Below, one piece after another: positions 43,431 to 52,321 of a DNA stretch of 64,000 nt. A model generated the notes under the pieces. The model did not search any database. It was not told where the DNA came from and saw only the letters and a program-made list of their open reading frames with translations. Each line of letters opens with the position of its first letter. Position 1 is the first letter of the stretch. The stretch comes from Dokdonella sp. (GTDB lineage: Bacteria; Pseudomonadota; Gammaproteobacteria; Xanthomonadales; Rhodanobacteraceae). A program made the position numbers and the translations under genes. The stretch lies in contig JAHCAR010000004.1 of assembly GCA_019634795.1 (NCBI GenBank), forward strand, positions 62,001-126,000, written 5' to 3'.

Positions 43431-43472
43431 AATAGGAGTGACTGGAATAGGAGTGACTGGAATCGGAATGAC
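43428..43472. repeat. 15-bp tandem repeat, three units
   Basis: TGGAATAGGAGTGAC occurs twice and TGGAATCGGAATGAC once, head to tail. Perfect 15-base periodicity keeps a frame open toward the ABC ATPase, but the translated repeat ('TGIGV') is unlikely to be used. Confidence 0.85.
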
Positions 43473-43590
43473 TCGCTCGCCACAAGACAAAGCAAACACT
43501 GATTCAAACACCGAAAGACCAAGCCAAATGGAGCAGGAAAGCCGATTGCCGCTTGCCCTTCCCGTCCATAGCCGGAACAATCCGCCCGGC

Positions 43591-44526
43591 ATGAACGAAT
43601 CCCCCCCTGTGCTTTCCCTCGACCGCGTATCGCGCAGCCTGTCCGGCCGCGCCATCGTCGAGGAGATCGACCTCTGCCTCGATCGCGGCGAAGTGCTCGG
43701 CCTGCTCGGCGTCAACGGCGCCGGCAAGTCGACCACGTTGCGCATGGTCTCGGGCCTGCTCGCGCCGAGTTCGGGCAGCGTGCGACTCGGCGGGCGCGAC
43801 CTCTACGAGCATCCCGAAATCGCACGCACGGAGATCGGTTACCTGGCCGAGGATCCACCGCTCTACGGCGAGCTCAGTGTCGAGGAATACCTGCGCTTCT
43901 GCGCTCGCCTGCACGGACTGTCGGGTGCGGCGATAGGACCCGCGGTCGAGCGTGCGATCGAGCGCTGCGAGCTCGGCGAAATGCGCCGGCGCCTGACCAG
44001 CCTGTTGTCGAAGGGGTTTCGCCAGCGCGTCGGCCTGGCCCAGGCGATCATCCACGAGCCGGCCCTGATCGTGCTCGACGAACCGGCCTCGGGCCTCGAT
44101 CCGATCCAGGCGCTGCGTTTGCGCGAGCTGATCCGCGCCCTCGCCGATGCGCATGCGGTGATCCTGTCCACGCACGTGCTGTCGGACGTACTGGCCTGCT
44201 GCGATCGCGTCGCGATCCTGCATCGCGGGCGCCTGCGCCACACCGCGATCCTCTCCGAGCTCGATGCCGGCGGCGCGCTGCGCGTGCGCGTCGAGCGCGC
44301 GCTCGACCCACAGGACTGGGCGGCCATTGCAGCGATCGCCGAAGTGCGGGCGCTGGACACGCATCACTGGCGCATCGTGCTGAACGAAGGCGTGCCTGCC
44401 GGCGAACTGGCCAGGGCCATCAACGAGCGTGGCTTCGGCCTGCTCGAACTGCGTGCCGACGGCAATGCGCTCGAAGAGGTGTTCGTGCGCATCGCCGGCG
44501 AAGCGCACGTGGAGGCTGCCGCTTGA
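43591..44526 (+). CDS. ABC transporter ATPase (GldA/NosF-like)
   Basis: A 311-residue nucleotide-binding subunit: Walker A 'GVNGAGKSTTLRMVSGLLAP', Q-loop region 'IGYLAEDPPLYGELS', signature 'LSKGFRQRVGLAQAI', Walker B 'LIVLDEPASGLDP', switch His in 'VILSTHVLSDV'. The C-terminal domain resembles that of GldA-like proteins. ATG at 43591 begins at the expected distance; longer in-frame starts reach back into the repeat island. It heads the operon ATPase-permease-GldG-like-DUF4340-mutM. Confidence 0.9.
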   Translation: MNESPPVLSLDRVSRSLSGRAIVEEIDLCLDRGEVLGLLGVNGAGKSTTLRMVSGLLAPSSGSVRLGGRDLYEHPEIARTEIGYLAEDPPLYGELSVEEYLRFCARLHGLSGAAIGPAVERAIERCELGEMRRRLTSLLSKGFRQRVGLAQAIIHEPALIVLDEPASGLDPIQALRLRELIRALADAHAVILSTHVLSDVLACCDRVAILHRGRLRHTAILSELDAGGALRVRVERALDPQDWAAIAAIAEVRALDTHHWRIVLNEGVPAGELARAINERGFGLLELRADGNALEEVFVRIAGEAHVEAAA

Positions 44527-45281
44527 ACGCAATAGGCCTGATCGCCGGCAACGATCTCAAGCGCCGGTTCGCGCAGCCGTTCGCCTGGATCCTGCTCGCC
44601 CTGACCTGTGCCCTGCTGGCGTGGCAGTTCCTCGTTGCGCTCGACGCCTACCTGCGCATCCTGCCCAAGCTCGATGCCGTGCCCAACGCACAGGGTGCGA
44701 CCGACCTGATCGCCATTCCGCTGCTGCGCAGCCTGTCCGGCCTGCTCATGCTGATTGCGCCGCTGGCCACCATGCAGAGCCTGGCCGGCGAGCGCCGCGC
44801 GCACACCCTGCCGCTGCTGCTGTCTGCCGGTATCGGCAACCTGCGCATCGTTGTCGCAAAGTTTCTCGGTGCCTTCGGCCTGGTCGCCCTGGTCGTGATC
44901 CTGGCCGTGCTGATGCCGCTGAGTCTCGAGCTCGGCAGCAGCCTCGATCTCGGCCGCCTCGCCGCGGCCACGCTCGGCCTGCTGCTGTATGCCGCGAGCC
45001 TGACCGCGATCGGCATCGCCTGCTCGGCCTGGACCGCCTCCCCGGCCCTGGCCGCCGCCGCGGCGCTGATCCTCGGCAGCCTGCTGGCCATGCTCGACAT
45101 GGGGGCGCGGTTCCAGGGCATCGACAATGCCCTGATCAACTGGCTGTCGCTGTCGACGCACCTGGAGCCGTTCCTGTTCGGACTCGTCGCCAGCGTCGAC
45201 ATCGTCTATTTCCTGTTGCTGACCATGCTCGCCCTGCTGCTGGCTTCGCGCAGGCTCGATACCCTGCGGACGCGAGGCTGA
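44523..45281 (+). CDS. ABC-2 type permease (GldF-like)
   Basis: A 252-residue six-helix permease. It starts at an unusual TTG (44523) that overlaps the ATPase stop as TTGA. The first cytoplasmic helix 'IAGNDLKRRFAQPFAWIL' and 'APLATMQSLAGERRAHTLPL' fit the ABC-2 pattern of GldF/NosY. It pairs with the ATPase upstream and the GldG-like protein downstream. Substrate unknown. Confidence 0.87.
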   Translation: MNAIGLIAGNDLKRRFAQPFAWILLALTCALLAWQFLVALDAYLRILPKLDAVPNAQGATDLIAIPLLRSLSGLLMLIAPLATMQSLAGERRAHTLPLLLSAGIGNLRIVVAKFLGAFGLVALVVILAVLMPLSLELGSSLDLGRLAAATLGLLLYAASLTAIGIACSAWTASPALAAAAALILGSLLAMLDMGARFQGIDNALINWLSLSTHLEPFLFGLVASVDIVYFLLLTMLALLLASRRLDTLRTRG

Positions 45282-45284
45282 GCC

Positions 45285-46634
45285 GTGGGCGATCGCCTGA
45301 ACAACCTCATCCACCTCGTCTTGCTCGTTGCCGTCGTGCTGCTGGTCGGCTTCCTCAGCACACGCTATGGCTTCGTCCACGACATCAGCCGCGCCCAGCG
45401 CCTGAGCCTCGGCGCCGAATCGAAGGCCCTGCTCGAATCGATGCAGGGACCGGTCGAGATCGTTTCCTATGCGCGACCGCAGGGCAGCCTGCGCAAGACC
45501 ATCGGCGATTTCATCGCCCGCTACGAACGCGTCAAGCCCGACCTGAGCCTGCGTTTCGTCGATCCGGACGCCGATCCGAACGCGATGCGCGAGGCCGGCG
45601 TGCAGATCGACGGCGAGCTCGAGCTGCGCTTCAACGGCCGCAGCGAGCGCCTCAAGGAACTCAGCGAGAGCGCACTGAGCAGCGCCCTGCTGCGCCTGTC
45701 GCGCGCGCGCGAGCGCCTGGTCGCATTTCTCGAAGGCGAGGGCGAACGCAAGCCCGACGGCGTCGCCAACGCCGACCTCGGCCAGTTCGGCGAAACCCTA
45801 AGGCAACGCGGCATCCGCGTCCTCAACCTGGCCCTTAGCACGACGCCGCGCGTTCCCGACAATGTCGACCTGCTAGTCATCGCGAACCCGCGCGTCGCCC
45901 TGCCCGGGCCGGCCGCTCTCGAACTCGTCGACTACGTCGAGCGCGGCGGCAACCTGCTCTGGTTCATCGAGCCGGGCGAGGACAACGGCCTCGATGCGCT
46001 GGCCGAGGCCCTGTCGATCCGTGTGCTGCCCGGCGTGATCGTCGACGGCGCGGGGCAAGCCTTTGGCATCCAGGACCCCAGCTTCGTCGCGGTCAACCGC
46101 TATCCCGCGCAGCCGGCACTGGCCGGTTTCGATCTCGGCACGCTGTTTCCGCAACCGGTCGCGCTGGCCCAGCTCGCGCCGCCGCGCTGGGAGTTCAAGG
46201 CGCTCCTGCAGAGCTCGCAGCAGTCCTGGAACGAGACCGGGCACATTCCGAAAGCCGGCGAGCCGGCCGGTGACGTGCGCTACGACGGCAAGGACGGCGA
46301 AATCGCCGGCCCGCTCGATTTCGGCTTCGCCATGACCCGCCTGTCGCCGCGGCCCGGCGCGCGCGAACAACGCGTCGCCGTGATCGGCGACGGCGACTTC
46401 CTGTCCAACAGCTATCTCGGCAATGGCGGCAACCGCGAACTCGGCACGCGCATTTTCGACTGGCTGCTGGCCGATGATGCACTGATCGCGATCTCCGAAC
46501 CGAGCGTCGAGGACCGCCAGCTCGACCTGTCGGAAACGAGCCTGGCGATCCTCAGTTTCGGCTTCCTGCTCGGCCTGCCGATCCTGCTCGCCGGCAGCGG
46601 TCTGCTGATCTGGCGTCGACGCCGGCGGCGCTGA
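45285..46634 (+). CDS. GldG-like ABC auxiliary protein
   Basis: A 449-residue protein anchored at both ends: an N-terminal helix (about 8-25, 'IHLVLLVAVVLLVGFLSTRY') and a C-terminal helix ('LAILSFGFLLGLPILLAGSG') followed by an Arg-rich tail. The periplasmic body has 'LLESMQGPVEIVSYARP' and an ABC_transp_aux/GldG-like core ('LVIANPRVALPGPAALELVD…GGNLLWFIEPGE'). GTG start at 45285, three bases after the permease stop. Relatives in Bacteroidetes serve gliding; in proteobacteria the role is undefined. Confidence 0.85.
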   Translation: MGDRLNNLIHLVLLVAVVLLVGFLSTRYGFVHDISRAQRLSLGAESKALLESMQGPVEIVSYARPQGSLRKTIGDFIARYERVKPDLSLRFVDPDADPNAMREAGVQIDGELELRFNGRSERLKELSESALSSALLRLSRARERLVAFLEGEGERKPDGVANADLGQFGETLRQRGIRVLNLALSTTPRVPDNVDLLVIANPRVALPGPAALELVDYVERGGNLLWFIEPGEDNGLDALAEALSIRVLPGVIVDGAGQAFGIQDPSFVAVNRYPAQPALAGFDLGTLFPQPVALAQLAPPRWEFKALLQSSQQSWNETGHIPKAGEPAGDVRYDGKDGEIAGPLDFGFAMTRLSPRPGAREQRVAVIGDGDFLSNSYLGNGGNRELGTRIFDWLLADDALIAISEPSVEDRQLDLSETSLAILSFGFLLGLPILLAGSGLLIWRRRRRR

Positions 46635-47428
46635 TGCGACGCGCGAGCCGCAGCAATCTGATCCTGCTCGGCCTGGTGGTCCTGCTCGGCCTTGCCGCCT
46701 GGTGGCAGGTCGAGCGCGAAGTCGCCGGCTTCGAGCCGCCGCTCAGCACGCTCGATGTCGCGGCGATCCAGCGCGTCGAGGTCAGTTGCGCGCAATGCCG
46801 GCGCCGCGTGTTCGAGCGCGACGGCGCGCACTGGACAATGCGCGAACCCTACCTCCTGCCGGCCGACGATGCGGTCGTCGCGCGGCTGCTTTCGATTGCC
46901 CGATCGCCGGTGCGCCGACGGCATGCGCTGGATGCCTTCGAGGCGGCCAAGGTCGGCCTTGCGCCGCCGCTGATGAGCCTCGACCTCGACGACGAGCATT
47001 TCGACATCGGCCTGACCGATGCGCTGGGCGGCGATCGCTATGTGCGGACCGGCGATCGCATCGCCATGGTCCCCGATCGCTTCAGCCCGTTCCTCGTCGC
47101 CGCGCCCGAGAGCGAGCTCGATCGCCACTTCGTGCCGCGCGGTTCCAACCTGGCCAGCCTGCGCATCGATGGCAAGCTGCGAGCGGATCTCGTCGAAGCC
47201 TGGACCGACGCGCAGGCGACACGCCTGGTTGCAGATACGGATGCCGGCGACGCCGCGGCAGGCACGCCGGTCGAACTGCAGCTTGGCGATGGCTCGAAGG
47301 TCGAATTCACGCTCGTTGCCGACACCGACGGTGTATTCCTGCTGCGCAGGTCCCCGCGCATCCGCTACATGCTCGCGCCGGGACAGGCCGAGGCCCTGCT
47401 CGGCACCTCCATCCCCGCGTCACCCTGA
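46634..47428 (+). CDS. DUF4340-like single-pass membrane protein
   Basis: A 264-residue protein with one N-terminal helix ('NLILLGLVVLLGLAAWW') and a beta-rich periplasmic body ('VEVSCAQCRRRVFERDGAHW', 'LLSIARSPVRRRHAL', 'LGGDRYVRTGDRIAMVPDRF'), the pattern of DUF4340 proteins that accompany GldG-like ABC systems. Its ATG overlaps the stop of the GldG-like gene by one base. mutM starts 12 bases after it. Confidence 0.8.
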   Translation: MRRASRSNLILLGLVVLLGLAAWWQVEREVAGFEPPLSTLDVAAIQRVEVSCAQCRRRVFERDGAHWTMREPYLLPADDAVVARLLSIARSPVRRRHALDAFEAAKVGLAPPLMSLDLDDEHFDIGLTDALGGDRYVRTGDRIAMVPDRFSPFLVAAPESELDRHFVPRGSNLASLRIDGKLRADLVEAWTDAQATRLVADTDAGDAAAGTPVELQLGDGSKVEFTLVADTDGVFLLRRSPRIRYMLAPGQAEALLGTSIPASP

Positions 47429-47440
47429 CGGTTCCCGGCC

Positions 47441-48253
47441 ATGCCCGAACTTCCCGAAGTCGAAACCACGCGGGTCGGTATCGCACCCCATCTGGTCGGC
47501 CGCCGCATCAAGGGCCTGGTGATCCGCCAGCCGCAACTGCGCTGGCCGATTCCGGCATCGCTGATCGAGACCCTGCCCGGACAGTCGATCACTGCGATCG
47601 AACGCCGGGCCAAATACCTGCTCGTGCACACCGATGCCGGCAGTGCCGTCCTCCACCTCGGCATGTCGGGCAGCCTGCGCGTGCTCGGCGAAAACACCGT
47701 GCCGGGCAAGCACGACCACTACGACTGGCAACTCGACTCCGGCCGCGTGCTGCGCTTCACCGATCCGCGCCGTTTCGGCAGCCTGCTCTGGCAACCGCCC
47801 GGCACCACCCACGAACTGCTGGCGCGGCTCGGACCCGAGCCGCTCGGCGACGCCTTCGACGGCGACATGCTCTGGCGCCTGGCCCAGGGCCGCTCGGCCC
47901 CGGTCAAGACCTTCATCATGGACCAGGCCGTCGTCGTCGGCGTCGGCAACATCTACGCGGCCGAGGCCCTGTTCGCCGCCGGCATCCATCCGCGCCGCCG
48001 GGCCGGCGCCGTCTCGCGCATGCGCTACGCAATGCTGGCCGATGCGATCAAACGCATCCTGCGCTACGCGATCGATCGCGGCGGCACCACCCTGCGCGAC
48101 TTCATCTCGCCCGACGGCGTACCGGGCTATTTCGAGCAGGAGCTGTTCGTCTACGGCCGCGCCGGCGAACCCTGCCGCAATTGCGGCACCCCGATCCGCT
48201 CGATCACACTCGGCCAGCGCTCGACGTTCTACTGTGCGCGGTGTCAGCACTGA
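47441..48253 (+). CDS. mutM: Formamidopyrimidine-DNA glycosylase MutM (Fpg)
   Basis: A 270-residue base-excision enzyme for oxidised purines such as 8-oxoguanine. The N-terminal '[14 protein letters not shown]' provides the catalytic Pro and Glu. 'AKYLLVHTD', '[11 protein letters not shown]', the H2TH region '[17 protein letters not shown]' and a complete zinc finger ('CRNCGTP…FYCARCQH') are present. It is the last gene after the ABC system and is followed at once by a palindromic repeat. Confidence 0.98.
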   Translation: MPELPEVETTRVGIAPHLVGRRIKGLVIRQPQLRWPIPASLIETLPGQSITAIERRAKYLLVHTDAGSAVLHLGMSGSLRVLGENTVPGKHDHYDWQLDSGRVLRFTDPRRFGSLLWQPPGTTHELLARLGPEPLGDAFDGDMLWRLAQGRSAPVKTFIMDQAVVVGVGNIYAAEALFAAGIHPRRRAGAVSRMRYAMLADAIKRILRYAIDRGGTTLRDFISPDGVPGYFEQELFVYGRAGEPCRNCGTPIRSITLGQRSTFYCARCQH

Positions 48254-48255
48254 AA

Positions 48256-48365
48256 GCCGGGAATGGGGAATGGGGAATGGGGAATGGGGAATAGGTAAAG
48301 GCAAAGGCAAAGCGGATGTGCATTTCGCTCTTATCGATTCTCCATTTCCCATTCCCCATTCCCGC
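48256..48365. repeat. ATTCCC palindromic repeat between mutM and tdk
   Basis: Five GGGAATG units (48256-48292) face GATTCTCCATTTCCC…ATTCCCGC (48336-48365). It begins 3 bases after the mutM stop and its right end meets the tdk stop codon, so it fills the whole convergent gap and probably acts as the shared transcript end. Confidence 0.92.
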
Positions 48366-48985
48366 TAAAGAGGCAATACCGGCTGCTGCAATTCGATGCG
48401 GCCTTCGCCAGCGACGATCTTCTTGAATTCGGCGCGGCTGACCGAGACGTAGCGCTCGTTGCCGCCGATCTCGACCTGCGGGCCATCGGTCAGGGCCCGG
48501 CCGTGTTCGTCGACGCGCACGACCATGGTCGCCTTGCGGCCGCTGTGGCAGATCGTCTTGATCTCGTCGAGGTGATCGGCCCAGGCCAGCAGGTACTGGC
48601 TGCCCTCGAACAGTTCGCCGCGAAAGTCGGTGCGCAGGCCATAAGCGAGGACTGGAATGCCGCGCAGGTCGACCACGTCGGTCAGCTGCCAGACCTGGGC
48701 CTTGCTCAGGAACTGGGCCTCGTCGACCAGCACGCAATCGAGCTTGCCGTGCGTGGCGATGTCGGCATCGATCAGGGCGAGCAGGTCGTCGTCGCGCTCG
48801 AAGCGCAGGCCCTCCGCCTTGAGCCCGATGCGCGAGGCGACCACGCCTTCGCCCGAACGGTTGTCGAGCTTCGGGGTCAGGATGCGCGTGCGCATGCCGC
48901 GCTCGTGGTAGTTGTAGGCGCTCTGCAGCAGGGTCGTGGTCTTGCCGGCATTCATCGCCGAGTAATAGAAATAGAGTTTGGACAT
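48365..48985 (-). CDS. tdk: Thymidine kinase (type II, TK1-like)
   Basis: A 206-residue enzyme phosphorylating thymidine. P-loop '[19 protein letters not shown]', catalytic base region '[16 protein letters not shown]', '[20 protein letters not shown]' and lasso region '[11 protein letters not shown]' are clear. The paired Cys that bind structural zinc in E. coli Tdk are replaced here ('ICHSGRKA', 'YVSVSRAEF'), so the lasso domain seems to be zinc-free. ATG at 48985; longer frames translate the repeat. Confidence 0.95.
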   Translation of the reverse strand: MSKLYFYYSAMNAGKTTTLLQSAYNYHERGMRTRILTPKLDNRSGEGVVASRIGLKAEGLRFERDDDLLALIDADIATHGKLDCVLVDEAQFLSKAQVWQLTDVVDLRGIPVLAYGLRTDFRGELFEGSQYLLAWADHLDEIKTICHSGRKATMVVRVDEHGRALTDGPQVEIGGNERYVSVSRAEFKKIVAGEGRIELQQPVLPL

Positions 48986-48989
48986 TGAA

Positions 48990-49158
48990 AAGCCGGGAAA
49001 CGGGAATGGGGAATGGAGAAACGATCCGAAGCAGGGGCGCGATTCTGTCACATCGATATCGATCGGCGTCTTCGCGCATGACGGATCGGTGCCGCACGGG
49101 CACAATTGCGGGTATCGGCTCGACCCATTCCCGATTCTCCATTCCCGATTCCCGGCTA
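48990..49158. repeat. ATTCCC palindromic repeat in the tdk-rep divergent promoter region
   Basis: The left arm 48990-49022 and right arm 49124-49158 carry the same heptamer-type repeats as the other copies. About 100 bases of unique sequence between them must contain the promoters of both tdk (minus) and rep (plus), so each transcript starts inside the element. The right arm ends 3 bases before the rep start codon. Confidence 0.88.
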
Positions 49159-49161
49159 CAC

Positions 49162-51138
49162 ATGCTCAACCCCCAACAACGCGCCGCCATCGAGTACTGC
49201 GATGGCCCCCTGCTGGTGCTGGCCGGTGCCGGCTCGGGCAAGACTCGCGTGATCACCGAGAAGATCGCCCATCTGGTCCGGCGCAAGAACCTGTCGGCTT
49301 CCAAAATCGCCGCGATCACTTTCACCAACAAGGCCGCGCGCGAGATGCGCGAGCGCGTCGGCAAGCTGATCCAGGGACCCGCTGCGGAAGGGCTGACGGT
49401 ATGCACGTTCCACGCGCTCGGCCTCAAGTTCCTGCAAATCGAACATGCGCGCGCGGGTCTGCGCCGCGGCTTTTCGGTGCTCGATGCCGATGACAGCCAG
49501 GGCCTGATCAAGGAACTGGCGCCCAAGGGCATCAAGAACGACGCGTTGTGGGCCCTGCAATCGCTGGTTTCGCGGGCCAAGAACGAAGGTTTCACGCCCG
49601 AGCAGGCCGCGCAGGCGGCCGCCGGAGCGCGCGAACGCGAGGCGGCCGATATCTATGCCGCGTACCAGAAGCGTCTCGCGGCCTTCAACGCGGTCGATTT
49701 CGACGATCTGATCCGGCTGCCGCTACGCATCCTCGAGAACGATGACGAGGCACGCGGCGCCTGGCAGGAGCGCATTCGCTATTTGCTGCTCGACGAATAC
49801 CAGGACACCAACACGGCCCAGTACCGGCTCGTACGCGCGCTGGCCGGCGAGCGCGGCATGTTCACCGCGGTCGGCGACGACGACCAGAGCATCTATGCCT
49901 GGCGCGGCGCGAATCCCGAGAACCTCGGCGAGCTGTCGCGCGACTATCCGAAGCTCCGCGTCATCAAGCTCGAGCAGAACTACCGCTGCGCCCGGCGCAT
50001 CCTGCGCGTGGCCAATGCGCTGATCGCCAACAACGACCATCTGTTCGAGAAAAAACTCTGGAGCGAAGGTGCCGAGGGCGCGCCGATCCGCGTCCTCGAG
50101 TGCCGCGACGACGAGCACGAGGCCGAACGCGTCGCTGCCGAAATCGCGCACCTGGCCGAGAAGCACAAGGCACGCTGGAACGAGTTCGCGATCCTCTACC
50201 GCGGCAACCACCAGTCACGTCCGCTGGAAAAGGCGCTGCGCATCGCCCGCGTCCCGTATCACCTGACCGGCGGCACGGCCTTCCTCGATCGCGCCGAGGT
50301 CAAGGATCTGCTCGCCTACCTGCGCCTGATCAACAATCCCGACGACGACGCCGCGTTCCTGCGCATCGTCAACATTCCGCGCCGCGACATCGGCGCGACC
50401 ACGCTCGAAAAGCTCGGCCAGCTGGCCGGTGCCCGCCACGTCTCGATGTTGCGTGCGGCCCAGCACGATGCGGTGCTGAGCGAACTCGCCGCGCGTCCGG
50501 CCTCGGCCCTGGCCGGCTTCGTCGGCCTCGTCCGCGAACTGGCCCGCAGCGCCGAGCGCGCGACCGCAGCCGAACTGGTCGACCAGTTGATCGAGCGCAC
50601 CGGCTATGTCGAACACATCGCCGCGCAGGTCAAGGAACCGGGCCTGCGCGCTCGGCGCCTCGAGAACCTCAGGGAACTCGGCGACTGGTTCCGCAGCATG
50701 CAGAAGGAGGGTGCTGCCGGCGATCTTGCGGCCCAACTCGCCCTGCTTACCCACGGCGACCGCGACGATCCGGGCAATGCCGTGCGCCTGATGACCCTGC
50801 ATTCGGCCAAGGGCCTCGAATTCCGCTACGTCTTCATCATCGGCGTCGAGGAAGGCGCGTTTCCGCACGAGGCCAGCATCGAGGAAGGCCGGCTCGAAGA
50901 GGAGCGCCGCCTGATGTACGTCGGCATCACCCGGGCCAAGGAACAGCTGGCCCTGAGCTTCGCCCGGCGCAAGCGCCGCTTCGGCGAGATCATGGCCAAC
51001 GATCCGAGCCGATTCCTGGCCGAACTGCCGGCCTCCGACCTGCACTGGTCCGGTCGTGACGCGGAACAGGATGAGGTCCAGCGCAAGGAAGTCGCCAGTT
51101 CGAGCATCGCCAAGCTGGCCGCCCTGTTCGACGACTGA
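49162..51138 (+). CDS. rep: ATP-dependent DNA helicase Rep
   Basis: A 658-residue superfamily 1A 3'-5' helicase. Motif I '[20 protein letters not shown]', Ia '[11 protein letters not shown]', II '[14 protein letters not shown]', III '[20 protein letters not shown]', IV 'LEQNYRC', V '[19 protein letters not shown]' and VI '[15 protein letters not shown]' are complete. Length and N-terminus ('[15 protein letters not shown]') match Rep rather than UvrD. It helps replication forks pass bound protein. The start is at 49162; upstream codons translate the repeat. Confidence 0.96.
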   Translation: MLNPQQRAAIEYCDGPLLVLAGAGSGKTRVITEKIAHLVRRKNLSASKIAAITFTNKAAREMRERVGKLIQGPAAEGLTVCTFHALGLKFLQIEHARAGLRRGFSVLDADDSQGLIKELAPKGIKNDALWALQSLVSRAKNEGFTPEQAAQAAAGAREREAADIYAAYQKRLAAFNAVDFDDLIRLPLRILENDDEARGAWQERIRYLLLDEYQDTNTAQYRLVRALAGERGMFTAVGDDDQSIYAWRGANPENLGELSRDYPKLRVIKLEQNYRCARRILRVANALIANNDHLFEKKLWSEGAEGAPIRVLECRDDEHEAERVAAEIAHLAEKHKARWNEFAILYRGNHQSRPLEKALRIARVPYHLTGGTAFLDRAEVKDLLAYLRLINNPDDDAAFLRIVNIPRRDIGATTLEKLGQLAGARHVSMLRAAQHDAVLSELAARPASALAGFVGLVRELARSAERATAAELVDQLIERTGYVEHIAAQVKEPGLRARRLENLRELGDWFRSMQKEGAAGDLAAQLALLTHGDRDDPGNAVRLMTLHSAKGLEFRYVFIIGVEEGAFPHEASIEEGRLEEERRLMYVGITRAKEQLALSFARRKRRFGEIMANDPSRFLAELPASDLHWSGRDAEQDEVQRKEVASSSIAKLAALFDD

Positions 51139-51172
51139 GGTCGCTGGGCAACGGGGCGGCGAAGCGGAGAAT

Positions 51173-52192
51173 TCAGACCAGCTTGCCGGCCTCGAGCTCG
51201 CGCTTCAGGTAGGCGTAGTAGATCGGCGCGGCGATGATGCCGGCGATGCCGAACGCGGCCTCCATGACCAGCATCGCGATCAACAGTTGCCAGGCCCTGG
51301 CCCGGATCTGACCGCCGATGATGCGTGCGTTGAGGAAGTATTCGAGCTTGTGGATGACGATCAGGAACGAGAGCGCGGCAATCGCCACCCAGAGCGAGAC
51401 CGACAGGCCGATCACGAAGATCAGGGTGTTCGATATCAGGTTGCCGATCACCGGCAGCAGGCCGCAGACAAAGGTCGCCACGACGAGGGTCTTGGCCAGC
51501 GGCAGGTTGACGCCGAACAGCGGCAGCACGATGAGCAGGAAGATGCCGGTGAACAGCGTGTTCAGCGCGGAAATCTTGACCTGGGCGAAGACGATGTCGT
51601 GGAAGGCCGTGACCAGGTTGCTGCAACGGGCGTTCAGAACGATGGTCAGGGGACCGGTGGAGTCGCGGGGCAGGCTGGTCTGCAAGGCCAGCATCGCACC
51701 GAGCACCATGCCGATCAGCAGGTGGACGAGGACGCGCGCCGCATTCTTGCCAGCCAGCTGCAGTTGCGCGGCATGCTCGCGCAGCCAGTCCATCACGGCG
51801 ATGCGGATCTGCTCGCTGTTCCCGGGCAGATGGTCGACGATGAATACCGGCATCTGCGCCCGAGCCCGCTCGATGACGGGCGTCATGCGTTCGAACAGTA
51901 GCGAGGGATTGCCGTGCTCGGAGCCGAGATAGGCGAGGCCGCCGACGATGGCGAAGGTCAGCAGGCCGACCACCAATGCCCCGAGCAGGGCGACGACCAG
52001 CCAGTGCGCTCGCGTTCCGGGCAGGTGACGCTCCAGGGACGGGGCCAGCGAGTGGACCAGGGCATAGACCAGCAGCCCTGCCAGCAGGACAGGCAACAGG
52101 TGTAGATAGAGGATCAGCCAGAGGGAAATCGCGGCCAGCACGTAACTGGCCTGGGCAACCCTCTGCGGCAGAATCGACGGGGCAGTTGGCAT
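51173..52192 (-). CDS. AI-2E family (PerM/YdgG-like) transporter
   Basis: A 339-residue inner-membrane protein with about seven to eight helices and the family blocks 'LLPVLLAGLLVYALVHSLAP', 'LFTGIFLLIVLPLFGVNLP', 'TLVVATFVCGLLPVIGNLIS' and 'EYFLNARIIGGQIRARAWQL'. The family includes the disputed AI-2 exporter TqsA and Na+/H+ antiporters; substrate cannot be assigned. It is convergent with rep and divergent from the phosphatase gene. Confidence 0.88.
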   Translation of the reverse strand: MPTAPSILPQRVAQASYVLAAISLWLILYLHLLPVLLAGLLVYALVHSLAPSLERHLPGTRAHWLVVALLGALVVGLLTFAIVGGLAYLGSEHGNPSLLFERMTPVIERARAQMPVFIVDHLPGNSEQIRIAVMDWLREHAAQLQLAGKNAARVLVHLLIGMVLGAMLALQTSLPRDSTGPLTIVLNARCSNLVTAFHDIVFAQVKISALNTLFTGIFLLIVLPLFGVNLPLAKTLVVATFVCGLLPVIGNLISNTLIFVIGLSVSLWVAIAALSFLIVIHKLEYFLNARIIGGQIRARAWQLLIAMLVMEAAFGIAGIIAAPIYYAYLKRELEAGKLV

Positions 52193-52321
52193 GGGAGACG
52201 CTTGTCGGACGACGCCGCGCAGTCTGTCAGCAGGCGCGGCGCAATGCCAGCCCGGAACGTCACGCGCATGTCGTAGACTGCGGCCAAACTCGTTCGACGA
52301 AGAATCCGCGGAGTCTCACGC

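Noticed and set aside
43428-43472. Short regular repeats as a possible CRISPR array
   Set aside because: Units are contiguous 15-mers without spacers, and no cas genes are present.
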